A DNA stretch of 64,000 nt, taken from Cristatella mucedo (Eukaryota; Bryozoa; Phylactolaemata; Cristatellidae). This document shows, in pieces, positions 1 to 11,200 of this stretch. The position numbers and the translations under genes were made by a program. The notes beneath the pieces were generated by a model. The model did not search any database. It saw nothing but the letters and a program-made list of their open reading frames with translations, and was not told where the DNA came from. The DNA is taken from assembly GCA_009760855.2 (NCBI GenBank), contig WPIO01000042.1, forward strand, positions 826,501-890,500, given 5' to 3'. How positions within the stretch are numbered: position 1 is the first letter of the stretch; every line of letters starts with the position of its first letter.

Positions 1-2300
1 GGCGGGCAGAATCAATCGGAGAAAAGTGTGCGAACCGCAGCCGATGCCTGGCGAAGCTCAACGCTCTGCGTTGCGTCGCGCAGCGACCGAAGCGATAAAC
101 CCCTAGTGCGTCGCGTCCAGCTTGCGGCGGCGTCGGCGGCGCTGGAAGCGAGAGACCCTGACGGCTGCGGCTGTGGCGGCGGGCTTGTGGGAGCGGCCTG
201 CCCGAGCCGTCCGTCGCCGCGGCCGCCACAAGTCTGCAATCGCTGCTGTCGCCGCAGCCGCCGCCGGCGCGAGCGCCTTCGCTCGCGAGCCCAGAGGCAG
301 CCCGGATCGTGGAGCGGAGACGCTCGGATGCGCTCTCAGCGCCGAAGCTGCAGCAGAGCGCCCCGCTCATCCGGCAGCAGCCGAAGTAGCGCGTAAGCGC
401 GACCGAGCGCCTCCTTCGCCGCGCTCTCTCGCGCCCGCAAGCGACCGGCGAGCGCCCGGTGAGAAGCAGCCTAGCCTTCCTTGATTGGCAGCAGCCGCCG
501 CGGCGGCGGCGGAGGAGGCTGCGGCGGCGGCGGCCAGCGGCTTCTCCCGCGGGAGCGACTCACTCGACGACGCCGCCGGCGAGAGGCGGCAGCCGAGCGC
601 AGCGGAGAGCCGCCCGAGCAGCCGATGAGCGGCAGCCGAGCGCAGCGGAGAGCCGCCCGCGCAGCCGATGAGCGGCAAGCCAGGCACCGCCCGGCCGGCG
701 CTTTCCGCGCGAGTGGGTGGGCTCTCGCGGCTCGGCGCAGGCAGCGCGCCGCGGCGCCGCCGCCTCAGCGCTCATAAGCGGGCGCTCGGCGTCGGCGGCC
801 GCTCGCTGCCACGCTCCGCCCTCGGGACCGACCGCCTCCGCCGCGGAGGAGCGACCGTCAGTGCTGAGCCCGCACCTTGAGCCGAGCGAGATCGCCCGCG
901 CGCCAGGCGGGCTCGCCAGCGCAAGCCGGACGCCAGTTCGCCGACGAGAGCGACGCAGAGTGCACGCCGCGAGAGCTAGAGCGTGCCGAACGAGGTCGAC
1001 GGACGCGCGCCGGTACGTGGCGAGCGTCGCTGACCGCGGCGGAGCTGCCTCGGCGGTTGCGGTGCATCGAGCTTCCGGTCGTTCCTCGGCGGCCGCCGGC
1101 GTTCGTCGCTCGTCGTCAAAGCGCGGCGCCGCGCTCCGTCGTCCCGCCTCCGGATGCGCGTGAGAGCTCGGGCAAGTGGGGGCGGGCGGGGAACCGGCGA
1201 GCAAACAAGGTTTGCGGTTCGTGCGAGCGGCCGTCGTCCGTACGGCGCCGCTCAAGCTTCGGCACGGGCAGGTGCGACGCTTCGCACTTCTAGGCGACAT
1301 TCACCTGTCGAGCTGGGCACGTCCGGCGCAGCGAGCCGCCTTAGGACGTCGGAGGGAGCAGGGCCGCCTACGACACAATTCGCGATTCGATCGACCGTTG
1401 CCGACGGTAATTGCGATTTAGCATGCCGCGACGATGACCTTCTCGCGCCCTCTAGGTAGGTTGCATGACGGAGCGCCCAATGCCGTCCGGTGGCGTCGAT
1501 GCGGAGACGAGGCAGAGAATGGAGAAGAGCCGGCGGCGAGCGGCAGCTTCGCCGCCGGCTTCCGCTTTGCAGCAGCTAACGCGCTAGCGCTCTGTAGCCG
1601 CACGTCGGCGGCCGCTGATCGCATTGCCCCAAAAGCCATCGGATGGATAGCGCGTTCGGCTGCTCTAAAGCAGTGGTTCTTAACCTTTCCAATGCCGCGA
1701 CCTTTGAATTGAGTTCGTGATGTTGTGGCGACCCCAACCGCAAAGTTATCGCGTGCGAAATGCGGAAGTACGTGTTTTCCGACGGTCTTAGGCGACTCCT
1801 GCGAAAGGGTCGTTCGACCGCCAAAGGTGTCGCGACCCACATGGCGAGAACTGCTTCCTTAAAGCAATCGACCTTGCCCAACGCTCGCGACTCTGCGCGA
1901 TCGCCCGTGAGTCGGCGTATTCCTCGCCCCGGTCTACGATGCAGAAGTCGTCAGTTTTCGCATTCCCCCCAAACAGCGGCGCCCCTCGGAGCGATCACAG
2001 CGGGGTCGGGTGCGGCGCACACCGCGAGCGCTGGACGCTCAGGAGGCGGGCCGGCTCGCGAGGCGGCTGCGGCCCGCACGTGCAACCTCTGCCCCCCTCC
2101 GAACGCCACTTTCGGCGGTTACCGGGGATCGGAGCGCGCCAGCGCCGCGAACGTGGGCGCTCCCACTGACCGACGATTGACCGGCGCGAAGGTCGGTCCC
2201 GATAGTCAGAAGCTAATTGACCGCCGTTGTTGCCAACCCCTGACCGACCCAGCGGGTGTATTCAGCGCGATCAATCAGCCGCACATTGCGATGGCGCTGC
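1..2300. other. GC-rich, CpG-dense block without recognisable gene
   Basis: The stretch is strongly GC-rich and full of CpG, in sharp contrast with the AT-rich DNA that follows. Open frames occur on both strands, but their translations are Arg/Ala/Pro/Ser-rich low complexity of the kind GC-rich DNA gives by chance, and none resembles a known family. It could be a CpG-island promoter with untranslated first exons of a neighbouring gene, or a distal alternative promoter of the ITPR gene 6-8 kb downstream. Which one cannot be decided from sequence alone. Confidence 0.6.
588..673. repeat. 43-bp tandem duplication in the first GC-rich block
   Basis: Two adjacent 43-bp units, 588-630 and 631-673, differ at one base by eye (an A/C in the run after cgcccg). 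A partial third unit may start at 674. This is a recent local duplication inside CpG-rich DNA. Confidence 0.85.
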
Positions 2301-2466
2301 GAGTTTTCTGAAGGTACCCGAAATAACATAATAAGAAATCGGACATTTCATTGTTAACGTTATAGACGCCGGAAAGCGCATTTCAAAAGACGCATGCCTA
2401 AGTCAATTGTGCTTTGGGCACGGACGAGCGAGCGCACGTCGACTGCTTTTGTGTGTCTTGGAGCGT

Positions 2467-2512
2467 GGCAGGCTGCTAAGCCTCGGGGCTCCCCGAGGCT
2501 TAGCATCCTGCC
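2467..2512. repeat. 22-bp near-perfect inverted repeat
   Basis: Arms 2467-2488 and 2491-2512 are reverse complements with one mismatch, separated by 2 bp. The inner 14 bp on each side (gctaagcctcgggg and its complement) match perfectly. Transcribed, it would give a very stable GC-rich hairpin. As DNA it is a cruciform-prone palindrome. Confidence 0.9.
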
Positions 2513-2666
2513 CCGGCTTGCATTCGCGTGGCCGCGTTGCAGGTTGCGGCTTCTCGAAGCGCGTCGCTGCAGCGCCGTCAGGCGGGGGCCTCGGCCGGCA
2601 GCTTCTGCACCACCTCGTACCGCTGCGCGACCGCAATGCTAAGCAGTTTCCACAGCCGCCCCCAAA

Positions 2667-2679
2667 GGGGGGGGGGGGG
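2667..2679 (+). repeat. G13 homopolymer
   Basis: Thirteen consecutive G are followed by cggcgg. This is a G-quadruplex-prone and sequencing-error-prone tract. A similar G10 run lies at 7296-7305. Confidence 0.9.
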
Positions 2680-3519
2680 CGGCGGCCCTGGCGATTAGCT
2701 GAGGCTAGCTATAGGTACACGTGGGCGGGTTGCATAAATGGGCTCGCTGCGCTCCCTCGGCTCTCGATCGTCGCGGTTTCCTGAGGAGAACTGAAAAGTC
2801 TGGCACGAGCGGCCCAGCGCTCTCTAGCGTACCGACACCCAGCAGCAGTGACGAAGCCATGCAAATGTCTGCGTCTAAAAGATTTGGTCAGGGAGGGACA
2901 GATTTTCTATCCGGCTATAAGAAGCGTGCTGCAGTAAAGACGGCCGGAATGTGACCGCGGGAAAGTTACTGAACGCTCGTGTCTCAAGCAAAGGGATTGT
3001 ATTTCATTCGACGGTTCGCATTTACAAAAAAATTGTTCGCTCGAGTTGGGAGGCCTCTCGATGAGTATAGATTCACGTAAGGATACATGCTAGGCGTCGC
3101 TTAACAACGTCTAACACAATTTTCGACGTGAATGAGAAAGTTAGCTTAGACTTGATTTCAGAATCACTGATGATCACGGAGAAACGCAGCTGCGCTGGCA
3201 TCTACAGCCGCGCATTTCTGTTGTCTCCGCGCTCCAGTCTGACAACGAAACTGTAGCTGTGTGCGATAGTTTCCGCGGTTCCTTTTCATCGGACTAGAGA
3301 GCATATTCCCACCTGAGGCAGCTCTGCTTGCGAGGTAGCACAACAATCTTCAGCGTAACCGCCATGAGCCCTTTGGGCTATGTGGTGGTTTACAATGGTG
3401 ATTACTACCTACAAGGCGAAGAGAAGCCGCATTGAAAGCTGCTATCAAGGGCTGAGGCGGTGTAATTTATTCATGTTCGTTTTAGAATAGCGCAGAGCGT
3501 AGCCAATCGCTTACAGCTA

Positions 3520-3850
3520 CTGTACTTGCAGATCACGACATCTCATGACTCATCCACGTTTAAAAAGAAACTAAAAAGCGCATCTATCCATGAAAGCATT
3601 TAGCGGATCCCTGTGATTCGTCTTTTATGAGCTTATGCACGCTGACAATGTTGCGTGGTGCCACTAACCATAATTGCTCGCTGACCCTTGCATTTCACAA
3701 CTAACCATGTTATTCTTGTTGTTTATTGAGCACGCTACCATCAACCATTCGGCCGTGCTTACTTTGCAGCAATTGTAAAGCGCCCAGAAATATATTGCGT
3801 TCTCTGACGGTGCTTTTTCAAATGTGCTATTATTAATATCATTACTACGT
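3520..3850 (+). mobile_element. LINE 3' end, family A, plus-strand fragment
   Basis: The stretch carries the signature shared by several copies in the window. A remnant of the reverse-transcriptase C-terminus is followed by the 3' UTR blocks tgcacgctgacaatg, ccactaacca and aagcgcccagaaatatattg, then an ATT-rich tail. It is heavily decayed. Confidence 0.65.
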
Positions 3851-6200
3851 TTGATTCACTCGTCATCCAGACCGAGAATCGTCTTAATTTTTAGGAGGAG
3901 GCAGTAATACGCGTGTCTTGTCTATCGGTCAAATAACGAAAAACCTGTAAGAGTGTCATTAGTAAGCAAATTAAAACCATTAGGTAGTGGTTGTCTGGAT
4001 CTAAGATTTAGACCTTCCAAAAAATCACTTCATTCTTGTTCGTCGCTTGTTCTTTGAGCCGAGAATCGAGTGGTATACTATATTCATGGACGCTCTCTAC
4101 CGACCGTGCAACTAGATTTTTGCCGCAAACAGTTCTTATGATGGTTTCCTGGAAAAAGTGCTACACATACTAGAGCTAGCATCATAAAGTACGCACAGCG
4201 AGTCATATTTCCCAAGGCTATTCACACTAATGGTTGCTGAATATGGCAGAAAAGCTTCATAACTTAATAAGACAAGTACAAATGATCACTGAAGAGCGCC
4301 TATGTTTTCGCAGTAGCAGACATAGCCTCATAATCATTATGAAGCTCAAATTAAAACTGACTAACTGCCAGTTCAGATGTAATATTAACTATAGACAAAG
4401 TCATGTGTAGTTTTAACCGTCGTAATTGAGGAGCTCCTCGTAATCTATGCGTAATCTATACGTAGTCCATACGTAATCTATGCGTAAGCTATACGGCTGT
4501 CAAATGTGGCTGATATAGCATATCCACAGTTTAAAACTTTCTTGAAATCAAAACCGTCCCGGGTAAAGAAAGTGTATCACCAGTCGTGCTGGTCATTGGC
4601 ATTCTTCCTTTAGCTGGAAACAGGCGTGCACATTTGCCATCGCTTTTATTTCAATAGCTACACCAATCTGTCATGCAAAGAAGACATGGCATGTGGTGCG
4701 CAGTGCGAAGAAGTGCACGCGTCTTCTCATCGGTGCACGAGCGCTTATCGTGACGGCGACTTATCTCGTCTGCATTCGTGATATCGTCCATTTTTATTTC
4801 AGCCTTTCATTTAGTTAGATAGTCGGTTGGGCACGGTAGGCAGCGCTGAGCATATCTCATTGGCGTTCACAAACCACCGACAGACTGAGTGAAATTCAAT
4901 CGCTTATATTACCGGCTGATCCAGCGAACTATTGCAAGGCTTCAAACAAGAAAATGTTGCTAGCATGCCGAGCTGCGATTGTCACAATATCGTCTGCCGC
5001 AGCTGCAAAAAACAGTATAATATGGTGCATAAGTGACCCAGTAATTATCACAATAACAGTCACTGCTGTTTAAATAACCGATTCAGTATCGCATCATCGA
5101 AAATGACTTTCTAACTAAGTCGACAACGATTTGAATAAAATTGTCGAAAGTTGAAGCCTCGAGTTGAAAAGCAGTTCCTTCCGTTATTATACAGCCTGGA
5201 CATTATTAAATAGTGTATCGTCATCCTGCTTAACTTTGGAAAATCAATGTTTTTCACAGACAGGTAACTTGATTTCAAAGCTATCACGTGCCTGAAGTGC
5301 AGATTACATCTCAGCACGATCGCGAACGAGTAAGGCAGTTTGACCAGCATGACTGAGGTAGTTCAGTACTTCATCAGTTTGCAGATTAGCAATCCGAAGT
5401 AAGGTGCAACTTGCATGGGATCCACTTTCGCAAAGAAAGAAGGATCATTTCTCTCAAATATCTTCCATTCAGGTGAGACATATAAGCATTTCTCTCAGTC
5501 AAATTCAAGCTCTCACTTAAATTCAATACCTCCGGCATCCGTTGCAGTTAATTCAGTCTCCTGCTTTAACAGCTCCCGGTTTGTATCGTGCCGATAAACT
5601 AGAGTGCATCCCTTTGAAAATTGCCGATGACCTTTTTAATTATTCGTAATAAAGACAATTTCTGGCTCCATCATTAGTGCATTAAAGTTCTCATTCCCTA
5701 TTACTCCCATTAATAATCATACCAGATATTAGGATATCAGTTGATGTTATTTCCAACACAATTTGGCCCAGTGGCAAATGTGCTCGGATTGACCAAGATC
5801 AATGTGTGAATGTATGAATGGTGACTGAGGTCGCGAGCGCGAGCCCCTTGGTATATTTCAAGCACATGAACAGAGATTAAGCTCTTTCAGGGCGGTATAC
5901 AACTGTTTAATATTGTTTTCTTTCCTCTAATTCTTGATGCATCTATTGTTTGTAAAATACCAAAGTAGTGATGCTCTTATTAAACGCCAACCAAATCTCG
6001 ATGAAATGCGCCATAGCCTTAAGAATTATCACTTAAGTTATTGGGTTTGAAAATGCATGCGATTTTCTCAAGTTCAGCGCATGACGATGTACAATTTCCG
6101 TAAAATACACTCACTAATTTGCCAAATTTTTCGAATAAAATTCTTCTGAAACCGTTATTATGAATGAGCACGCAGCATATTTAGCTCGTGCCTTATCAAT
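3850..6200. other. AT-rich DNA with no gene seen
   Basis: Besides the 11-bp minisatellite near 4440-4494 I recognise nothing here. The short open frames, including those at 5111-5350 (minus) and 5415-5597 (plus), resemble no family. Confidence 0.5.
4440..4494. repeat. 11-bp minisatellite, five units
   Basis: Five head-to-tail variants of gtaatctatgc / gtaatctatac occupy 4440-4494, with one to two differences between units. Confidence 0.85.
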
Positions 6201-6779
6201 CGCCCGAACAGAGCACGGTCGGTGACCATCCGGATTGAAAGGCCCACTTCAATACGAGACTCGCCAAAATAATCGATTGCAATAAGACAAGCACCAGCCG
6301 AGCGATTCGGGCCCTTAGCGATTACTCAACACTTCTGACGCCAGCAGTTACGAAAGCGCAGTAGTAGCTCCAGAGCCGAGTTCCTCTGCTGCTGCAAATG
6401 CAGAGCAAGCAAATTGCACTAGTCGTCGACCATTATAGGCGTCAAATGCCGGCAGAGCAAGAGCCTGGAAGCGCGGACGGCCAATCAGAGCTGCCGAGCC
6501 TCGAAGTGAGCAAGCAGTACGCTATTGGCTGCATCTGGCTGCGGCTGCAGAGAAGATTCCTCTGAGCCAGTCATGCACACCGGTTGCAGCGCTAGGTTGC
6601 CTGGTTGCTGCGTCGGGCTGCCTTCGTTAGCAGACCTGCTCGCGCCCAGGTATGGTCGGTCCATGGACTCGCTGTGAGTCGAGCTTTTCGGCGCCGCCGG
6701 CAGCGGCCCTATCGTCCGCAAGTACTCGCCCAGCTACGTACTGTGCCCTCGTCGCAAAAACACTTAGCTTTTAGGAGTC

Positions 6780-7850
6780 GCTAAAACTCGCGCGCCGCGC
6801 ATTTTAGGCGGCACGGTCTCAAGAGGGCGGGGAGGAGGAGGAGGAGGAGGAGGAGGAGGAGCGGTAAACGGTCGGTGACCGTTTGCCGCCTCGATTTCGC
6901 GAGGAGGAGGTGGGCGGGCGGAACCGCACCGGAGCTAGCCCGAATTTACGCAGATGTATTCCCATGCCGCCGCGGTCGCGCCTCGGCTAAGTGCGGCGCG
7001 CGAGAGGCAATTTATTCGTCCCGACGTGCAGCATGCTGATGCACCGGACGGGCCGAAGGCGAAAGCCCGCGCTGCGGCGGCGGTGGCGGCGGCGGCCGCC
7101 GCCGCCGCTGGCCAAGGCCAGCGCAGCTGCCGGAGAAGCCAGCTTCTCTTGCTGTGCTCGAACCAGCTGTCGCCGCGGCGTGGGAGCGAGACCGGACGTC
7201 AGCGCAGGCGGCCGTAGGCGCATGCGTCGTCTCTCTAGGCTCGGTAGGACGGCACGCTAAAGAGACGTCGACCGAGGTGAGCGCAGACGTACTGCGGGGG
7301 GGGGGTGACTTTGTGCCGCTCAAACGGACCCAAACCCTCTCACGCGAGCGCCTTAGCTGCCGCTGACATAGCGGCCGCCAATATTCCCAGCGGCATCACG
7401 GAATCTGCTCGGCTGACGGCTCAGGCTCAGAGCTCGCGAACTGCGACTGCCGCGAGGGCGTCAAGGAGACGAGGCGAGGGCGGTGCGGGGCGAGGCGGCC
7501 TCTGCACTGCCTGTGCACGCCTCGCGCAGGCGAGTGCACCTTGCTTTCGGCCTGTCGCTTATGCACGAGGTCGTTTCGCGGCACTCGCGAGCTTGCGGTT
7601 TCGGACTGAAAAGCGCAGGAAGGGAATGTAGGTCGTGTTTAACGCGTGCGATTTGAAGTTGCCCGCACGCCCTCCTCGGCGCCGCCAGCCTTCGATTTCG
7701 CATCGAACGCACGTCGCTCTGAGCTCTGATGGATCTGATGGTTTTCGCGCGAGCCGCGAGCGCTTGCCGAACCTGATGGCGCCAGCGAGCGCCGCCCGCT
7801 GCGTCATTGCACGGCGAACGATTGGGGCTAGCTAATTTGTCCAGCGCGTT
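6780..7850 (+). promoter_or_regulatory. CpG-rich block, likely promoter/5' UTR region of the ITPR gene
   Basis: GC- and CpG-dense sequence ends about 230 bp before the ITPR start codon. It contains a (GGA)n tract with an adjoining hairpin, GCC/GGC-rich runs near 7070-7110 and a G10 run at 7296-7305. No TATA box is obvious. A good splice acceptor just before the ATG suggests that the transcription start and a non-coding first exon lie in this block. The open frames here look like chance frames in GC-rich DNA. Confidence 0.5.
6829..6889 (+). repeat. (GGA)n tract abutting a 13-bp stem hairpin
   Basis: About ten GGA triplets (6829-6860) run directly into an inverted repeat with arms 6861-6873 and 6877-6889. 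The arms are gcggtaaacggtc and gaccgtttgccgc, with one wobble mismatch and a 3-nt loop. The core ggtcggtgacc also appears in part near 6217 (ggtcggtgacc). Confidence 0.8.
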
Positions 7851-8059
7851 GGTCTCTGCTGCCATGTGTAGAACCATGTTAGGATGACATTTCGCGGGAT
7901 GCCAGGGTGACGCAGGCCGCTAGGGTGGGGACGGTAGAGTGAGGCGCTTCGAAAGACGGGTCTGTTAGGATGCACTTAATCGGAAACTTGCTGCATAAGC
8001 GTCGTTTAAACGGGCAAACTACAAGCGAAGTAGCTCGCTTAACCCCAGTCCCATTGCCG

Positions 8060-8082
8060 TTGCAGGTCAAGCTACTACGAGA
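8060..8082 (+). other. ITPR: Putative 5' UTR splice acceptor ahead of the ATG
   Basis: The sequence ccattgccgttgcag ends at 8065, 17 bp before the ATG. A pyrimidine-rich stretch ending in CAG fits a 3' splice site that joins a non-coding upstream exon to the first coding exon. Confidence 0.45.
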
Positions 8083-8165
8083 ATGAGCGACTTTCTAAGT
8101 ATCGGCGACCGCATATGTTTGTACTGCGAAGAGACGGAGGGCTACGTCTTCAGCTGCGAGACCAG
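8083..8165 (+). CDS. ITPR: ITPR exon 1 (residues 1-27)
   Basis: The exon begins MSDFLSIGDRICLYC, matching the IP3R start MSSFLHIGDICSLY. It ends at AG|GTCAGT with 2 nt of a split codon. A (CAG)12 tract follows 16 bp into the intron and keeps the glutamine frame of this exon. Intron 1 (5.3 kb) holds LINE fragments and a tRNA-like SINE. Confidence 0.9.
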
Positions 8166-8179
8166 GTCAGTGTGCACGA

Positions 8180-8218
<39 letters not shown>

Positions 8219-11200
8219 GTTTAGTCAGTCGTGGCGAGCTGACACATTCAGCGTCTTACAGAGGGGTAGTCAGAGGCTGCTGAAAAATCAAAGACATTTT
8301 TCGCAGGTTGCTCGTGACGCAAGCTTTCGAGCAGGTTTGTAGTTTTCGGCGATCTCCGAAGTGACCGAGTTTCGTCCACCGAGCCTCTGCAGGCGGAAAT
8401 AAATTGCACGTACGCCCAGGTCTTTCGTCCTATGTCAGATGATTGTCTATGTCTTGCTGAGACCGTCTACTGCCCGGCTAAGCTAAGCTCTCCGATTGAA
8501 GACTTCGGCGCTGAGTTTAGCTTCAGGGCGGCTCCTGCTCCGAGCTCCCCGAGTTGGTTAGGTGCTGGCAGCGAAATTCTGCTTGGTCAGCTACTCCCGG
8601 TTGTCAAGAGAAGTCTCGGATAGTGGCCGCTCAGACGCTGCGCGACATTCGAGATCGCGACCCTGACCTATATTGATAAATGTTCGAGAATAGACGAATA
8701 GACTCTTACCTTAGCATTAAAATGAGCTCGAATTAATGTTGCAGCAATAGATATATACGAAGCAATTTCGATCTCAAAATCTAAAAATATTCTCCTTTTG
8801 AATGAATATTATTCTTGCGGGTTCAGCACATCTTTCTTTTTAAACTACAGTTCCAAATGATTTACATATGAGCTGCTCTTTGCTATTTATAATTTGATCA
8901 TTAAATCTCACTGCAATCTTTGGAATCGACGTATTTGCAGTGCAAATATATCTAGGATGCCCTCCAACCATTACTTGCATACAGTGATGCTGTGGTGCAA
9001 CGTTCACACAACTGTCGTCTCGTTATTAGAAGACAGGAATGTACAATTACGAACTTAAATAAGCCATCCTACAGCAGGCAGTGACTAACCCTAGTTGTAT
9101 GTCTAGAGCGACCGTTAAATGCTTTCGATGAATGGGCCTACGGGTTAATAATAATAATAATAATAATTCACTTGATAAAGCGCCCTCAGAGAACTTAATC
9201 TCTCTCTAGGCGCTTTACATTTGCTGCAAAGTGAAATGCAATTGAATGATAAGTAAAATCATGCTTGAAAAACAAACGAAATGAATAATATGGTTAGGGG
9301 TGACATGCACAGGGTCAGCATGCAAATGTGGTTAGTAGCAGCATGCACAGTGTCAGCACGCATAAGCACATCAAAGACGAATCACAGGGACCCACTAAAT
9401 GCTGTCCTAAATAGGTGTGTTTTAGGTTCCTTTTAAATGTGGTCAGGTCAGGGGATGTTTTGACGCAGGTCGGGAGGGAGTTCCAGGCTTTGGGAGCATA
9501 TGAACTAAATGCACGGTCTCCAAAGGATTTAGGGTTAGGATATGCTCAAGGTTCTGAGACGGCAATACTAAATTTTGCAAGAGCATCTCTCCCAAAAATG
9601 AAACTGTGTGAAGAGAGCCGCATTAGATATGGATAATTTCATAGTTACCCATGAAGCTGGGGCATCTGCCTGGGAAAACGAATACATTTCGTTCTGTGTT
9701 GTGGTGCATGACATAGTGACCAAGCCCAGAGGCGATTCCAGCACGGTAATATTAATGCTGAGACTGGGCGAGGATGAAGCCGGGTCACCCAAAAAGGAAA
9801 TAAATGGAAAAGCTCACAATGCCATGCGATTGATACTGCAGCCGATTCCACAGAGACCAGTCACATTTACTGGCACAAAGCCATTGAATATTTACGATTG
9901 GAGCCACTAGCACAGGTGCTGCTGCTTCTGCCTTTGATCATTACACCAATGAAATTCACAGCAAAGCCAAATGTTGATCAGCTTGATTAATATTTAAATA
10001 ACAACAACAGTAATAGTTGTCGTACCGACGGCCTCTGTCTCGCATTTTCCTTTTCTTAAAAGGAAGCAAGCAAGTGTTTAAAGTAAAAAAAATGCAAAAG
10101 TTCAGCTTTTGTAAGAGCTTTAGGGAGCTAGCAATAGCTGCGAGGAAAAATAATGATTGCAGCTTATTTATAACTGTCCTCAAATCACGTGAGGGGACGA
10201 CCCTTGCCAGAATCAAGTTCCAGACTTTGGAGCTGTATGAAGTTAGGAACCATAGGTGCGTCAGCAAGAAGGCTGAACAGTTATACAGAGGCACAACCAA
10301 ACCACCAGTCAAAAGAGCCCGTCGTGCTTGGTGAGGCCTGATTAGTGAAAGGTGAACACCAATACGGGCGTCAGAGTAAGATAACCACGTAGCCTAAAGG
10401 CTAGTGACATAGCCCCGATGTTAATATGCTTCTTGATGGGCAGCAGTTCAGTTCGGTGACAAGGGGTTGGAATATGATTGCTAAGGCGTTCACAGTTGAT
10501 GGCTTGGTTATCAAGTTGTGCACATAAAGTAAGCACCACATTGTACTGACAAGAAAACCTGCAAGTAGCTAGCTACACGCGTCTAGACGGTGTGCTACAG
10601 GTGTAAGGACTAGCTTCACTGCAATACCCTTACCTTAGCAGCCCAAGTGTTTTAGCTATGTTGTGTGAATGAAATTAGGAGGACTCGCTTGACAATTTAC
10701 TGGGGTCATCTATTTTCGAAGTCGTTGCCGAAGAGGCCACCCGTATTCGAACCGATGCAGCACGTCGTGCCATGCTGCCCCAATTTTGGGGTTACGAATA
10801 TCTGTTTCTGAGTAATACTAGATTTACCGAGACCGGGTGAGATGGTCGCCTCGTCTTTCATTGTGTGAAGGTGTTCTCCTTTCAAAGTGTGAATTTTCTG
10901 AAATATATACTGCAAACTGGCCCAGAGAGCTTTGTAGTATGGAAGGCATAGATTAAACAAAGCAAGCGTGTTACTAGTTTTCATAGCCGAAAAAATCAAA
11001 GCCCAGATGGTGCTAGACCGTTTAATCGGCGAGACGAAGTTTATAAATTGCGATTAGAAGAGGATCTGAAACGGATTTTTTGGGTACGACGTTGTCTAAA
11101 AACCTGTGCCATTGACTGCTTGCAATCACCTTATTCCGAATCTACTCCTGAGCCATGACTTACACCATTGTATCACGCTGCCTGTGCTGCTTAGGCGAGG

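Larger units (their letters stand above)
2300..3520. other. Transition from GC-rich to AT-rich DNA, no gene seen
   Basis: GC content falls along this stretch. It holds the inverted repeat at 2467-2512 and a run of 13 G at 2667-2679. No coding region is supported. Confidence 0.5.

Noticed and set aside
28-1300. Several 70-246 codon open frames on both strands in the first GC-rich block
   Set aside because: They overlap in many frames, are Arg/Ala/Ser-rich low complexity, and match no family. GC-rich DNA has few stops.
6954-7877. Open frames in the second GC-rich block
   Set aside because: They have the same low-complexity character, and the first family-like sequence starts only at 8083.
8083-8283. 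Treating exon 1 plus the polyglutamine run as the normal protein
   Set aside because: A usable donor precedes the CAG tract, and exons 2-4 continue the family in phase. The read-through form is reported as a finding only.
9608-9910. 100-codon plus-strand open frame next to a LINE copy
   Set aside because: No family resemblance and no splice context. It may be upstream LINE DNA or chance.
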